From contig CAJAUM010000100.1 of assembly GCA_903945175.1 (NCBI GenBank), positions 97,410-161,409 of the forward strand: 64,000 nucleotides of DNA, in the 5' to 3' direction. The notes beneath the pieces are model-generated. The model had not been told where the DNA came from and made no database searches. It worked only from the letters and a program-made list of their open reading frames with translations. Positions 54,273 to 63,843 of this stretch are shown one piece after another. Both the position numbers and the translations under genes were made by a program. How positions within the stretch are numbered: position 1 is the stretch's first letter; the number at the start of each line of letters is the position of its first letter. This DNA comes from an uncultured Bacteroidales bacterium (GTDB taxonomy: Bacteria > Bacteroidota > Bacteroidia > Bacteroidales > FEN-979).

Positions 54273-57239
54273 ATGAAAAATCTAAAAATCGGAACACAGC
54301 TCATCCTTGGCTTTGCCGTCATGCTGTTTTTCGTAATCATGCTGGGTGTAATCTCCTATCTGCAATCCGACAAACTCCATCTGCAGATAGAAACCATGTA
54401 TAACCATCCGATGAAGGTGAGGCGGGCAATCGGTGCGTTGCGCGCCGATATTCTTTCTATACGTGTCGACATGAAGGACCTTTTTCTGAATGAGGATGAA
54501 AAGGAAATGACCTTTAACCTGAACCAGATTGAAATCAAAAAAATCAACGCCTTTGAGCAGATTGACATACTCTATAGTCAGTACCTTGGACCCCACTCCG
54601 ATATCGACACCTTAAAACAGGCACTTATAATATGGAATTCAACGCGCGAAAAGATCATCCGGCTTCAGCAAGCCGGAAAATCACATGAAGCCGCTTATCT
54701 GACAACAGCCAGTGGGATTGGCGGAATTAATACTGAAACGGCACTCGTTGCACTTCAAAAAATTGACGATTTTGCCAAGGCCAAAGGAGATGTGTTATAT
54801 GCCACTTCCAAGGAATTAAACGACTCGCTGAAGAGGCAGTTGATTTTTTTGGTCGCTGCCATTCTATTGCTTTCGCTTATTATCAGCTACATCCTGTTAC
54901 AAAATATCCGTAAGCCGTTGGTTGAACTAACCGATGTAACGAGGCGCTTTCATTCGGGCGATTTGGATGCCCGCAGTTCGAATACTTCAAAAAATGAGTT
55001 CGGTGTATTGTCCGCCTCGTTCAATACCATGGTTGAGAACATTCAGGTTAAAACCGATCTGGACAAAAAATTTGCCGCCCTGGCTTCGTTAATGCTGAGC
55101 GAATACGATATAAAAAAGTTCTTTCAGGCCACGCTCAATGCACTTGCCACGCATACCGGTTCGCAAATGGCAGCCATTTATTTACTGAACGATAATAAAA
55201 TGGCCTACAATCATTTCGAATCTACAGGAGTTGACGACAATGCCCGTCAATCATTTGCTGCCGACCGTTTCGAAGGCGAATTCGGTGCAGTCCTTTCTAC
55301 GCGAAAAGTTCATCACCTGAAAACCGTTCCTGAAGATACCCGCTTTGTTTTTTATACAGTGAATGGCAAGTTTATCCCTCGCGAAATAATCACCCTTCCT
55401 ATTCTTGCTGATAACGAAGTGGTTGCCATTATTTCGCTGGCAAGTGTTAGCGCGTACAGTCAACAATCCATCCTGTTAATCGACCGGATTCTGGTTACAC
55501 TGTGTGCCCGTGTTGAAGGAATACTGGCTTACCACAAGATGAAAGAATTTTTGGCAGCGCTCGAACATCAAAACACCGAACTGCAAGCCCAGAAAACCGA
55601 ACTGTCATCGCAATCGGCTGAACTTGCCGAACAAAACACCGAGCTGGAGATGCAGAAAAACCAATTGAATGAGGCCAGCCGGCTCAAGACTAACTTCCTC
55701 TCAAACATGAGCCACGAACTACGCACCCCGCTTAATTCGGTGATCGCTCTTTCAGGCGTGCTCAGCCGCCGGCTTGATAAAAAAATTCCCGACGAAGAAT
55801 ACAGCTTCATCGAAGTAATTGAACGGAATGGGAAACATCTGCTGAATCTGATAAACGATATTCTCGATATTTCGCGCATCGAAGCCGGACACGAAGAAAT
55901 TGAAGTCACCGGATTTAATGCCGGCAACCTGATTGCCGAAATTGTAACCATGATAGAGCCACAGGCAAAACAGAAAAATATTGAACTGCTGTATCACAAA
56001 GATGAGATAAACGTTCACCTTTCCTGCGATGCCAATAAATGCCGTCATATTCTTCAGAACCTCATTGGCAATGCCGTTAAGTTTACTGAAAAGGGGAAAG
56101 TGGAAATTGCCGCACGGCAAATCGAAACGAACATTGTGATAACGGTAACCGACACCGGAATAGGCATAGCGGAAGAGCATCTGCAGCATATTTTCGATGA
56201 ATTCCGCCAGGCCGACAGCAGTTCATCGCGTAAGTTTGGCGGTACCGGACTCGGACTTACCATTGCCAGAAAATACGCCAACCTGCTCGGGGGAACAATT
56301 GCTGTTAAAAGTGTTCAGGGAAAAGGAGCTGAATTTACCCTGACGCTGCCGTTGGTTTATGCACCGGAGAACAGGATAACAGCCCCGGGAGCAGTGAATG
56401 GTTTCAAATATACCGTCAGGCAAACGCCAGACAAACCGGTTTCCGATGCATCCGAAAAAACTATTTTGCTGGTTGAAGACAGCGAACCGGCCATCATCCA
56501 GATAAAAGACTTCCTCGAAGAAAGCGGGTATCATATGCTGGTGGCACGCGATGGCAGCGAAGCGCTGGAAATTATCGCCCAAACCATTCCCGACGCCATG
56601 ATTCTCGACCTGATGATGCCCGGGATCGATGGATTTCAGGTGCTCAAAACCCTGCGTGAAGCTGAACCTACGGCTCTTATTCCGGTGTTGATACTCACGG
56701 CAAAACAAATCACCCGGGAAGAACTGAGATTTTTAAAACGAAACAACATCCATCAGCTTATCCAGAAAGGCGATGTGAACCGCGGTGAATTGCTGAACGC
56801 AGTGGCCGAAATGGTATTTAAACAAGCCGAAGAAACAGAAAAACCGAAACGGGAACCACTATCCATCGATGGCACTCCATTGGTGCTGGCTGTCGAGGAC
56901 AACCCCGACAACATGCTTACCGTTAAAGCGCTCCTTTCAGGTAATTATAAAGTGATTGAAGCAATAGATGGTTTGCAGGGCGTAGAAATGGCGAAGAAAT
57001 ACAAGCCAAATCTCATTCTGATGGACATTAAACTCCCGTTTATGGATGGCATCGAGGCATTTAAAGCCATTCGCAAGGATGGCAGTTTACAGCATATCCC
57101 CGTTATTGCCTTAACTGCAAGCACCATGATCCAGGACCGGGAAACCATTCTGGCGTATGGTTTTGATGCCTATATTACAAAACCCATCGAAGCGAAAATA
57201 TTTTACAAAACCATAAACGAGGCACTCTATGGAACGTAG
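54273..57239 (+). CDS. Hybrid histidine kinase: 4-helix sensor, HAMP, GAF, kinase, two receivers
   Basis: A 988-residue membrane kinase. TM1 (about residues 8-28) and TM2 (about 190-210) enclose a helical MCP-type four-helix periplasmic sensor. HAMP (about 210-262: IRKPLVELTDVTRRFHSGDL), GAF (about 280-420), a coiled coil (EHQNTELQAQKTELSSQSAE), HisKA with the His in FLSNMSHELRTPLN (about 480) and HATPase_c (DTGIGIA; GGTGLGLTIA) follow. Then come two receivers, one with Asp in MILDLMMPGIDG and a second with LILMDIKLPFMDG. It lies 11 bp after cheR, and its stop overlaps the next gene by 11 bp. It has the sensor of a chemoreceptor but no methylation helices. Confidence 0.93.
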   Translation: MKNLKIGTQLILGFAVMLFFVIMLGVISYLQSDKLHLQIETMYNHPMKVRRAIGALRADILSIRVDMKDLFLNEDEKEMTFNLNQIEIKKINAFEQIDILYSQYLGPHSDIDTLKQALIIWNSTREKIIRLQQAGKSHEAAYLTTASGIGGINTETALVALQKIDDFAKAKGDVLYATSKELNDSLKRQLIFLVAAILLLSLIISYILLQNIRKPLVELTDVTRRFHSGDLDARSSNTSKNEFGVLSASFNTMVENIQVKTDLDKKFAALASLMLSEYDIKKFFQATLNALATHTGSQMAAIYLLNDNKMAYNHFESTGVDDNARQSFAADRFEGEFGAVLSTRKVHHLKTVPEDTRFVFYTVNGKFIPREIITLPILADNEVVAIISLASVSAYSQQSILLIDRILVTLCARVEGILAYHKMKEFLAALEHQNTELQAQKTELSSQSAELAEQNTELEMQKNQLNEASRLKTNFLSNMSHELRTPLNSVIALSGVLSRRLDKKIPDEEYSFIEVIERNGKHLLNLINDILDISRIEAGHEEIEVTGFNAGNLIAEIVTMIEPQAKQKNIELLYHKDEINVHLSCDANKCRHILQNLIGNAVKFTEKGKVEIAARQIETNIVITVTDTGIGIAEEHLQHIFDEFRQADSSSSRKFGGTGLGLTIARKYANLLGGTIAVKSVQGKGAEFTLTLPLVYAPENRITAPGAVNGFKYTVRQTPDKPVSDASEKTILLVEDSEPAIIQIKDFLEESGYHMLVARDGSEALEIIAQTIPDAMILDLMMPGIDGFQVLKTLREAEPTALIPVLILTAKQITREELRFLKRNNIHQLIQKGDVNRGELLNAVAEMVFKQAEETEKPKREPLSIDGTPLVLAVEDNPDNMLTVKALLSGNYKVIEAIDGLQGVEMAKKYKPNLILMDIKLPFMDGIEAFKAIRKDGSLQHIPVIALTASTMIQDRETILAYGFDAYITKPIEAKIFYKTINEALYGT

Positions 57240-59679
57240 AAACATCAAGATCCTGGCCATTGACGACAACCAGGACAACCTGACCAGCTTAAAAGCATTG
57301 ATTAAGGATTCGTTTCCTGAAGCAGTTACCCTTACGGCGCTGAACGGCACCAAAGGATTTGAACTGGCAGCGGCTGAAGACCCCGATGTTATTCTGCTCG
57401 ATGTCGTCATGCCCGGGATGGATGGTTTTGAAGTATGCAAAAAACTGAAAGCCGACAAAAAGCTGAGCGATATCCCGGTGGTTTTCGTTACGGCTGTCAA
57501 AGGCGATCCGGAGAGCCGCATCCGTGCACTCGAATGTGGCGGTGATGCCTTTCTGGCCAAACCCATCGACAAGAGCGAGCTTACCGCGCAAATCCGGGCC
57601 ATGGTTAGAATTAAAATTGCCGGCATCGAAAAACGTGACGAAAATCAACGGCTTTTAGCATTGGTTGAAGAGCAGACCCGGGAGTTGAAAAACGCTCACG
57701 CTGCCGCTCTGAACCTGCTGGAAGACGTAAGCAAGGAGAACCAAGCCCGCAAGCAAAGTGAGAAGGCATTGAAGGAAAGCGAGCAAAAGTTACGCTCCAT
57801 AGCGGAGCAATCTTCGGATCTTATTGCGCTTACCGATGTAAACGGAAGGATCACTTATGCTTCCGGTGCTTGCATGGCCATTTTCCACTGTGAACCTGAT
57901 GAGATGTGCAGCCGGCATTTCATGGAATTCCTCCACGAACCCGATATTCCCAAGGCGATTGCAGCGTTTGGTGATTCGATTGAACATGGCAAAAGTGTAA
58001 AAAACCTCGTTTTAACGATGAAGCGAAATGACGGTTCTCTTTTTACCGGAGAGTTGAACGGGGCAAAATTCCAACATGATTTGATGAATGGGACACTTGT
58101 TTTTATCCACGACATTACCGAACGTAAACAGGCAGAAGAAAAGATTCGGGAAAAAGATGTCCAGTTCAGAAAGCTTTCTTCAAACTTGCCTGACTTGATT
58201 TATCAGTTTACGAGAAGACCTGACGGTACTTATTGTGTTCCCATTGCTTCAGAAGGTATTAAGAACATTTTTGGATGTGCTCCGGAAGATGTACAGGAAG
58301 ATTTTGCGCCTATTGCCAGGGTGATTTTCCCTGAAGATGCAGAGCGGGTAATCAGCGATATAGAATACTCCGCGAAATATTTGACTTACTTTACCTGTGA
58401 ATTTAGAGTGCAAATTCCCGGCAAGCCAATCCAATGGATATTTTCCAGATCGACCCCTGAAAAATTGGCAGATGGCAGTATAACCTGGTATGGCTTTAAT
58501 GCAAATATTACCGAAATTAAGCAAACAGAGTTTGAACTTACCCGAGCCAAAGAACGAGCCGAAGAAAGCGACCGGTTGAAATCAGCCTTTCTTGCCAATA
58601 TGAGTCATGAAATACGCACACCAATGAACGGCATTCTGGGGTTTGCTCAATTGCTCAGAGAACCTGATCATACCGGGAAGGAGCAACAGGAATTCATCCG
58701 CATCATTGAAAAGAGTGGCAAACGGATGCTCAACATCATCAACGACATTGTTGACATTTCGAAAATAGAGTCGGGGCAGATGGTTATTTCCATTTCAGAA
58801 ACAAACATCAACGAGCAAATCGAATTCATTTACGACTTCTTTGCACCGGAGGTTGAAAAAAATGGATTACAGCTTGACTATAAAACCACATTGCCGCCAA
58901 ACCAATCCCTTATTAATACCGACCGTGAAAAAGTCTATGCCATTCTTATCAACCTTGTCAACAATGCCATTAAATATACCAGCACCGGCTCCATTGAATT
59001 TGGTTATGAGAAAAAGGGGAAATACCTTGAATTTTATGTGAAAGATACTGGCATTGGTATTCGTGAGCATTATAAGGAAATCATTTTTAAACGGTTCAGG
59101 CAAGGTGATGATTTGACTAAAAAATTTACGGAAGGCACCGGATTGGGATTATCCATTGCAAAAGGCTATGTAGAATTGCTTGGCGGAAAAATCTGGTTAG
59201 AAAGTAAATTGGGTAAGGGGTCTACATTTTATTTCACAATTCCATACAATGCAGCCTTAGAATCTAAGAGGGGAAGTACAAAAATTCCTTCGGAAATCAC
59301 CCCGGAACATCATGTAAAAAATCTGAAAATTCTGATTGCCGAAGACGATCAGGCATCGTTATCGTTTTTGTCCAGAGTACTCAAGCTGTTTTGCAGGGAA
59401 ATTTTAACAGCGGGAACGGGAGTTGAAGCGGTTGAAACCTGCCGCAATAATCCCGACCTTGATTTGATTCTGATGGATATCACCATGCCCGAACTGAACG
59501 GATATGAAGCCACACAGCAAATCCGCGGGTTTAATAAGGATGTCATTATCATTGCCCAAACGGCCTATGCCATGGCAGATGACCGGGAAAAGGCGCTGGA
59601 GGCGGGATGTAATGATTATATTTCAAAGCCTATCAGAACCGATGCCCTCAAGGAGCTAATACAAATGTATTTCAAATAA
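57229..59679 (+). CDS. Cytoplasmic hybrid histidine kinase: receiver, two PAS, kinase, receiver
   Basis: An 816-residue soluble kinase. An N-terminal receiver (residues about 5-120, Asp in VILLDVVMPGMDG) is followed by two PAS domains (about 180-300 and 305-430). Then come HisKA with the His in FLANMSHEIRTPMN (about 463), HATPase_c (DTGIGIR; GTGLGLSIAKGYV) and a C-terminal receiver (Asp in LILMDITMPELNG). The gene begins 11 bp inside the end of the preceding kinase gene, implying coupled translation. Its C-terminal receiver and that of the next kinase are close relatives. The N-terminal receiver could take phosphate from the kinase upstream, making a relay. Confidence 0.93.
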   Translation: MERRNIKILAIDDNQDNLTSLKALIKDSFPEAVTLTALNGTKGFELAAAEDPDVILLDVVMPGMDGFEVCKKLKADKKLSDIPVVFVTAVKGDPESRIRALECGGDAFLAKPIDKSELTAQIRAMVRIKIAGIEKRDENQRLLALVEEQTRELKNAHAAALNLLEDVSKENQARKQSEKALKESEQKLRSIAEQSSDLIALTDVNGRITYASGACMAIFHCEPDEMCSRHFMEFLHEPDIPKAIAAFGDSIEHGKSVKNLVLTMKRNDGSLFTGELNGAKFQHDLMNGTLVFIHDITERKQAEEKIREKDVQFRKLSSNLPDLIYQFTRRPDGTYCVPIASEGIKNIFGCAPEDVQEDFAPIARVIFPEDAERVISDIEYSAKYLTYFTCEFRVQIPGKPIQWIFSRSTPEKLADGSITWYGFNANITEIKQTEFELTRAKERAEESDRLKSAFLANMSHEIRTPMNGILGFAQLLREPDHTGKEQQEFIRIIEKSGKRMLNIINDIVDISKIESGQMVISISETNINEQIEFIYDFFAPEVEKNGLQLDYKTTLPPNQSLINTDREKVYAILINLVNNAIKYTSTGSIEFGYEKKGKYLEFYVKDTGIGIREHYKEIIFKRFRQGDDLTKKFTEGTGLGLSIAKGYVELLGGKIWLESKLGKGSTFYFTIPYNAALESKRGSTKIPSEITPEHHVKNLKILIAEDDQASLSFLSRVLKLFCREILTAGTGVEAVETCRNNPDLDLILMDITMPELNGYEATQQIRGFNKDVIIIAQTAYAMADDREKALEAGCNDYISKPIRTDALKELIQMYFK

Positions 59680-59694
59680 CAGCAAACATTTTAT

Positions 59695-61974
59695 ATGAAA
59701 AAAGAACGAGTGAAGGTGCGCATATTCCTGTACTTTATCTTGTGGTCACTATTCTGGTCATTTCTGATTGTAATACTGGCTGTTGTTAATTACCGTGAGG
59801 TTTACAACAGTTCGCTTCAAATAGTAAAATCCAGCGCAATCGATGGCTATAATAAGGATTTAGTATATAGGCGATGGGCTACTGTTCATGGAGGTGTTTA
59901 TGTGCCTGTTACCGATAATACGCCTCCTAATCCATGGCTTTCAAATTTGCCTGAAAGAGATATTACGACCCCTTCTGGGAAAAAACTCACCTTAGTCAAC
60001 CCAGCCTATATGACTCGTCAGGTGCATGAACTGGGAGCTCAGCAGTTTGGATTACGCGGTCACATCACAAGCATAAAACCGCTAAGACCTTCCAACGCAC
60101 CCGATGATTGGGAAAAGAGGGCATTATTGGCTTTTGAGCAGGGCGTCTGCGAGTCGGCATCTCTGGATATGATTCAGGGAAAGGAATATTTTCGTTTCAT
60201 GAAGCCAATGATCACTGAGCAGGGTTGTTTGAAATGCCATCGCCAGCAAGGTTATAAAATCGGTGATATTCGGGGGGGGATAAGTGTTTCAGTCCCATGG
60301 GAACCTGTCAGTAAACAGTTAAACGTTCACCTGCTATTCATATTCTTTACTTACGGGGGAATATGGATTATTGGAATGGCCGGTGCTGGATTTATTATGA
60401 AAAAAATTCATGACCATCAGAAGGAACAAGCAAAGATGGAGGATACGTTACGTAAAAGTGAACAAAAGTACAGGTCACTTTTCAACAATTTAGATCAGGG
60501 TATGGCACTTCATGATATAATCCTTAACAAATCAGGTGAAGCGATTGATTACAGATTCGTAGAGGCCAACAAAAGCTTTGAAGAAATTACCGGACTGAAA
60601 CAGGCAGATATCATTGGTAAAACGGTGTTGGAGGTAATGCCAGGAACGGAACAGGCTTGGATTGAAAAATATGGCCAGGTAGTAGCTACCGGCAAATCCC
60701 TTCATTATGAAAATTATGCCAGTGAACTTAAAAAACATTATGAGGTTATTGCATACAGGCCACAAGTCGGACAATTTGCCGTTATTATATCAGATGTTAC
60801 AAGCAGGCGCATTGTCGAGGAACAAATCAAACAAAAGAACGAAGAACTTGCAAAATTGAATACAGAAAAAGATAAATTCTTTTCTATAATAGCCCACGAT
60901 CTGCGTAGTCCATTTAATGCCTTTCTTGGTTTTACTAAACTGCTTGATGATGAGCTGCCCACGATGACAAAGGAAAATACTCAAAAAATTGCCCTGGCAA
61001 TGAGAAAATCCGCAACCAATCTTTTCGATTTACTTGAAAATTTGTTGGAATGGTCACGAATGCAGCAAGGATTAGTCCCTTTCACTCCCGAAAAAATTCA
61101 ATTGCTTCAAGTGGTTGAGGCAATTAAACAAATTGCGTTAGAACCAGCGAAAATTAAGGAGATTGAGCTAACTTTCGATATTCCTGGTGACATATCTGTT
61201 TTTGGCGATGGCAATATGTTGCAATCAGTAATCCGGAACCTTGTATCCAATGCCATTAAATTTACACCCAAAGGAGGAAGGGTACGTGTTTCGGCTAAAG
61301 GAACAATGGACAATGGTGTTGAATTCTCCGTTAAAGACACTGGCATCGGCATGAGCCCTCCAATGGTTTCCGATCTATTCCGGCTCGATGTTCAAACCAA
61401 CCGCAAAGGTACAGATGGTGAACCCAGCAGCGGGTTGGGATTACTCCTTTGCAAGGAATTCGTTGAAAAGCACGGCGGTAAGTTATGGGTGGAAAGCGAA
61501 GAGGGAAAGGGTTCCGCGTTTTATGTTACCATCCCTTACCATGCTAAAGTTCTGATGAAAAACGTAATCACAAATAGTGTTTCGGAAGAAGAGAAAGAAG
61601 TTCAAATTAAACGCATGAAAGTATTAATTGCCGAAGACGATGAAATATCAGCTTCCCTCATCTCTGCGATGGTCGATAAATACAGCTATGAAGTATTACA
61701 TGTGAACACCGGCGTTGATGCCATTCATGCCTGCCGTAACAATCCTGATATTGATTTGGTTCTGATGGATATTAACTTAGGCGGAATGAACGGTTATGAA
61801 GCCACCCATCAAATTCGTCAATTTAACAATGACGTGGTCATTATTGCACAAACAGCATTCAGCCTTAAATTTGACAGCGTAATGGCCATAGAGGCGGGGT
61901 GCAATGACTATATCAACAAACCAATCAGCAATTCTGAGCTTCAAGGGTTGATACGAAAATATTTCACTGAATAA
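59695..61974 (+). CDS. Haem-motif (DUF3365) sensor hybrid kinase
   Basis: A 759-residue membrane kinase. TM1 (about residues 10-30) and TM2 (about 217-238) bound a periplasmic Tll0287/DUF3365-like domain that carries the c-type haem motif CLKCH near residue 178. One PAS domain (about 250-380), HisKA with the His in [14 protein letters not shown], HATPase_c (DTGIGMS; SSGLGLLLCKEF) and a C-terminal receiver (Asp in LVLMDINLGGMNG) follow. A covalently bound haem would let it sense redox state or a diatomic gas; this is inferred from the motif. It starts 15 bp after the preceding kinase and ends before an intrinsic terminator. Confidence 0.9.
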   Translation: MKKERVKVRIFLYFILWSLFWSFLIVILAVVNYREVYNSSLQIVKSSAIDGYNKDLVYRRWATVHGGVYVPVTDNTPPNPWLSNLPERDITTPSGKKLTLVNPAYMTRQVHELGAQQFGLRGHITSIKPLRPSNAPDDWEKRALLAFEQGVCESASLDMIQGKEYFRFMKPMITEQGCLKCHRQQGYKIGDIRGGISVSVPWEPVSKQLNVHLLFIFFTYGGIWIIGMAGAGFIMKKIHDHQKEQAKMEDTLRKSEQKYRSLFNNLDQGMALHDIILNKSGEAIDYRFVEANKSFEEITGLKQADIIGKTVLEVMPGTEQAWIEKYGQVVATGKSLHYENYASELKKHYEVIAYRPQVGQFAVIISDVTSRRIVEEQIKQKNEELAKLNTEKDKFFSIIAHDLRSPFNAFLGFTKLLDDELPTMTKENTQKIALAMRKSATNLFDLLENLLEWSRMQQGLVPFTPEKIQLLQVVEAIKQIALEPAKIKEIELTFDIPGDISVFGDGNMLQSVIRNLVSNAIKFTPKGGRVRVSAKGTMDNGVEFSVKDTGIGMSPPMVSDLFRLDVQTNRKGTDGEPSSGLGLLLCKEFVEKHGGKLWVESEEGKGSAFYVTIPYHAKVLMKNVITNSVSEEEKEVQIKRMKVLIAEDDEISASLISAMVDKYSYEVLHVNTGVDAIHACRNNPDIDLVLMDINLGGMNGYEATHQIRQFNNDVVIIAQTAFSLKFDSVMAIEAGCNDYINKPISNSELQGLIRKYFTE

Positions 61975-61986
61975 TAATCCTGAAGT

Positions 61987-62028
61987 AACCTGATACACAG
62001 GTCCTGAAGTTGTATCAGGTTGATTTTT
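61987..62028 (+). terminator. Terminator after the kinase operon
   Basis: AACCTGATACA (61987-61997) and TGTATCAGGTT (62011-62021) form a perfect 11-bp stem with a 13-nt loop, followed by GATTTTT. It ends at the stop codon of the convergent DUF2442 gene. Confidence 0.85.
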
Positions 62029-62305
62029 AAAGTTTTCCTTCGTACAGGTCTTCAATTGGAAAAATCAAATCATAGTCGTTCCAATTAAGATTTCCATCAA
62101 CGATCTCATAATTCTTAAACTTAGCTTCATCTAAATACGTTCGAATCGATGGATGCAACGATATTTCTAAAAAAGGTTTAAAATCAACAAGACGATTAAA
62201 TCCATCGCTAAATGAAACTCTTATTGCAAAATCTCCAATGTAACGGGCAGATTTAATCTGAATGAAATCAACGTTATTATCAATATACTCTTCAGTTATT
62301 TTCAT
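62027..62305 (-). CDS. DUF2442 domain protein
   Basis: A 92-residue small protein whose pattern (residues about 18-85, AIRVSFSDGFNRLVDFKPFL then NLNWNDYDLIFPIEDLYEGK) matches DUF2442. Such proteins are often paired with a small partner gene and sometimes listed as toxin-antitoxin-like modules, but the function is not known. Its ATG overlaps the stop of an upstream, frameshifted gene (ATGA arrangement), so the two were once coupled. Convergent with the kinase operon. Confidence 0.85.
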   Translation of the reverse strand: MKITEEYIDNNVDFIQIKSARYIGDFAIRVSFSDGFNRLVDFKPFLEISLHPSIRTYLDEAKFKNYEIVDGNLNWNDYDLIFPIEDLYEGKL

Positions 62306-62618
62306 TTGATCCTGGTGTTAATTTTTTCAAATTCAATATCCTTATGATAAACAAAGTAGTCAATCCATTTTTGAACTATTTTATCTGCAAATATTTCCAA
62401 AAAGTCCTCAAAATCTTTGGCATTACCTCTTTTTTTAACAAATATAAAGGTTCTGAATTAGGAATGCAACTAATTAGGCAAACTTGAATCTCATAGTCGG
62501 TCAACAGGGCGGAATCATAAAGTGGCGGCTGGCAAGTAAATTTTAATGGATTAAATAGGCTGGCTGCAATTTTATAAGAGTTAATTGGCTTCCCTTTTAA
62601 GTTTGTATATTTGGATCG
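62302..62618 (-). pseudogene. Frameshifted small gene upstream of DUF2442
   Basis: Read leftward, one frame is open from a stop at 62621-62619 through LYDSALLTDYEIQVCLIS and CIPNSEPLYLL. The adjacent frame continues with GNAKDFEDFLEIFADKIVQK and WIDYFVYHKDIEFE to a TGA at 62304-62302. The switch falls at or near a run of seven A's (minus strand, 62430-62436), as expected for a one-base indel or sequencing error. No ATG start is seen, so it may also be truncated at its 5' end. Family not recognised. The stop overlaps the start of the DUF2442 gene. Confidence 0.55.
62585..62613 (+). promoter_or_regulatory. Promoter for the DUF3089 lipoprotein gene
   Basis: TATATTTG at 62606-62613 is an exact TAnnTTTG match, with TTGG at 62585-62588 17 nt upstream. 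The ATG of the next gene is 110 bp downstream, leaving a leader of about 100 nt that begins with an inverted repeat. Confidence 0.5.
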
Positions 62619-62650
62619 CTAACGGCAATGCGGCTGTAAGCGATACGTTA
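62615..62650. repeat. Nested short inverted repeats in the leader of the DUF3089 gene
   Basis: ATCGCT (62615-62620) pairs with AGCGAT (62639-62644), and TAACG (62620-62624) with CGTTA (62646-62650). The pairs interlock rather than stack, so alternative hairpins are possible. An integron attC-like site was considered but core sites are imperfect. Confidence 0.35.
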
Positions 62651-62723
62651 CCCTGCAAATTAAAACAATCGGCACATCCCAGGAATAAGAAATTTTTTAA
62701 CAGTTTGCTTTAAAACAGACTAC

Positions 62724-63746
62724 ATGAGCACCAAAAACAAAATTTGGTTTTATCCATTAATCGCAATAGTATTTATCTCATCCTTTTGCTGTAGTTGCAA
62801 GAAAGATGATGCGCCCCAGCCAGTGGCCATAGCTACTGATTATTCGCAAGCTGCTCATTGGTTATCTATACCTGCCCCGATCATGGCCGTTGACGTTTTT
62901 TATCTTTATCCGACCTGCTGGCAAAAGGTTGATTCAACTGCTCCGAATATATGTAACATCGACAACCCTTCCATGTTGGCAGGTGCACCCCCGGAATTTG
63001 CACGCCAGGCAACGGCCTTTGAAACTTATGCAAATGTTTTCGCACCCTATTACCGGCAAGCCGATGCCAATTATACGTTAAGTTTACCGGAAGATCAACG
63101 GGAAAAGGTAATCGGCGGTATCCCAACATCAGATGCCGTTGCAGCCTTCGGATACTATATTCAACATTACAATCAGGGTCGCCCATTCATTCTGGCAGGA
63201 CATTCACAAGGCTCAAATGTTTTGATCCATTTGCTTTCAGGATACATGAGAGACAACCCGGAGGTTTATCAGCGTATGATTGCCGCCTACGTTATCGGTT
63301 ATCCGGTAACTGCAACCTACCTGACCAATAATCCTCATTTGAAATTTGCACGGGGCCCCGATGACACAGGTGTAATTATCTCCTATAACACTCAGGCTCC
63401 CAGTGTTGTTCCGCCTCATAATCCAGTGGTATCAACTATAGTTGGTCTTGTAATCAATCCGATAACATGGACAAGAACCGAGTCAGAGGCAACTACTGCT
63501 GAGGGGTTGGGTTCCATTATGCCCGATTCGTTAACGTCGAAATTTCAACCGGTGCCCCAATATGCTGATGCCCGGGTAGATATAAATAAAGGGGTCCTGA
63601 TCTGCACCTCTGCCGACTCAAACGAACTATATAAATACACCAAACCTTTCGGGAAGGGCGTTTACCATAGCTTTGATTACCCTTTTTACTTTTTCAATAT
63701 CCGGGCAAATGCCCAGAACAGGGCTGACAAATTTCTGCGCAAATAA
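62724..63746 (+). CDS. DUF3089 alpha/beta-hydrolase lipoprotein
   Basis: A 340-residue exported hydrolase. The leader ends at SSFCCSC with candidate lipidation cysteines near 23-25. Family marks are DVFYLYPTCW (about residues 56-65), FAPYYRQA (about 109-116), the nucleophile elbow AGHSQGSNV (about 158-166) and the C-terminal HSFDYPFYFFNIRANAQNRA. DUF3089 proteins are lipase-like and their substrates are unknown. It is separated from the kinase operon by the DUF2442 unit and has its own promoter. It is the third exported esterase-type enzyme in the window. Confidence 0.88.
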   Translation: MSTKNKIWFYPLIAIVFISSFCCSCKKDDAPQPVAIATDYSQAAHWLSIPAPIMAVDVFYLYPTCWQKVDSTAPNICNIDNPSMLAGAPPEFARQATAFETYANVFAPYYRQADANYTLSLPEDQREKVIGGIPTSDAVAAFGYYIQHYNQGRPFILAGHSQGSNVLIHLLSGYMRDNPEVYQRMIAAYVIGYPVTATYLTNNPHLKFARGPDDTGVIISYNTQAPSVVPPHNPVVSTIVGLVINPITWTRTESEATTAEGLGSIMPDSLTSKFQPVPQYADARVDINKGVLICTSADSNELYKYTKPFGKGVYHSFDYPFYFFNIRANAQNRADKFLRK

Positions 63747-63810
63747 ATAGTTTGCCAGGCCTCATCACCATTGGTAACAAGCTACTTAATGTCAGCAAAA
63801 TCCAACTCCG

Positions 63811-63843
63811 TTTGCTTGAAATAAATAATTTTTTGTAAATTTG
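63811..63843 (+). promoter_or_regulatory. Promoter reading out of the window
   Basis: TTTG (63811-63814) and TAAATTTG (63836-63843, exact TAnnTTTG) are 21 nt apart. Only frames of 24 residues or fewer follow in the remaining 157 bp, so the gene served starts beyond position 64000 or an unseen small RNA begins here. Confidence 0.55.

Noticed and set aside
62615..62650. Integron attC site
   Set aside because: Left and right cores deviate from RYYYAAC and GTTRRRY and the element is shorter than known attC sites; no integrase in the window.
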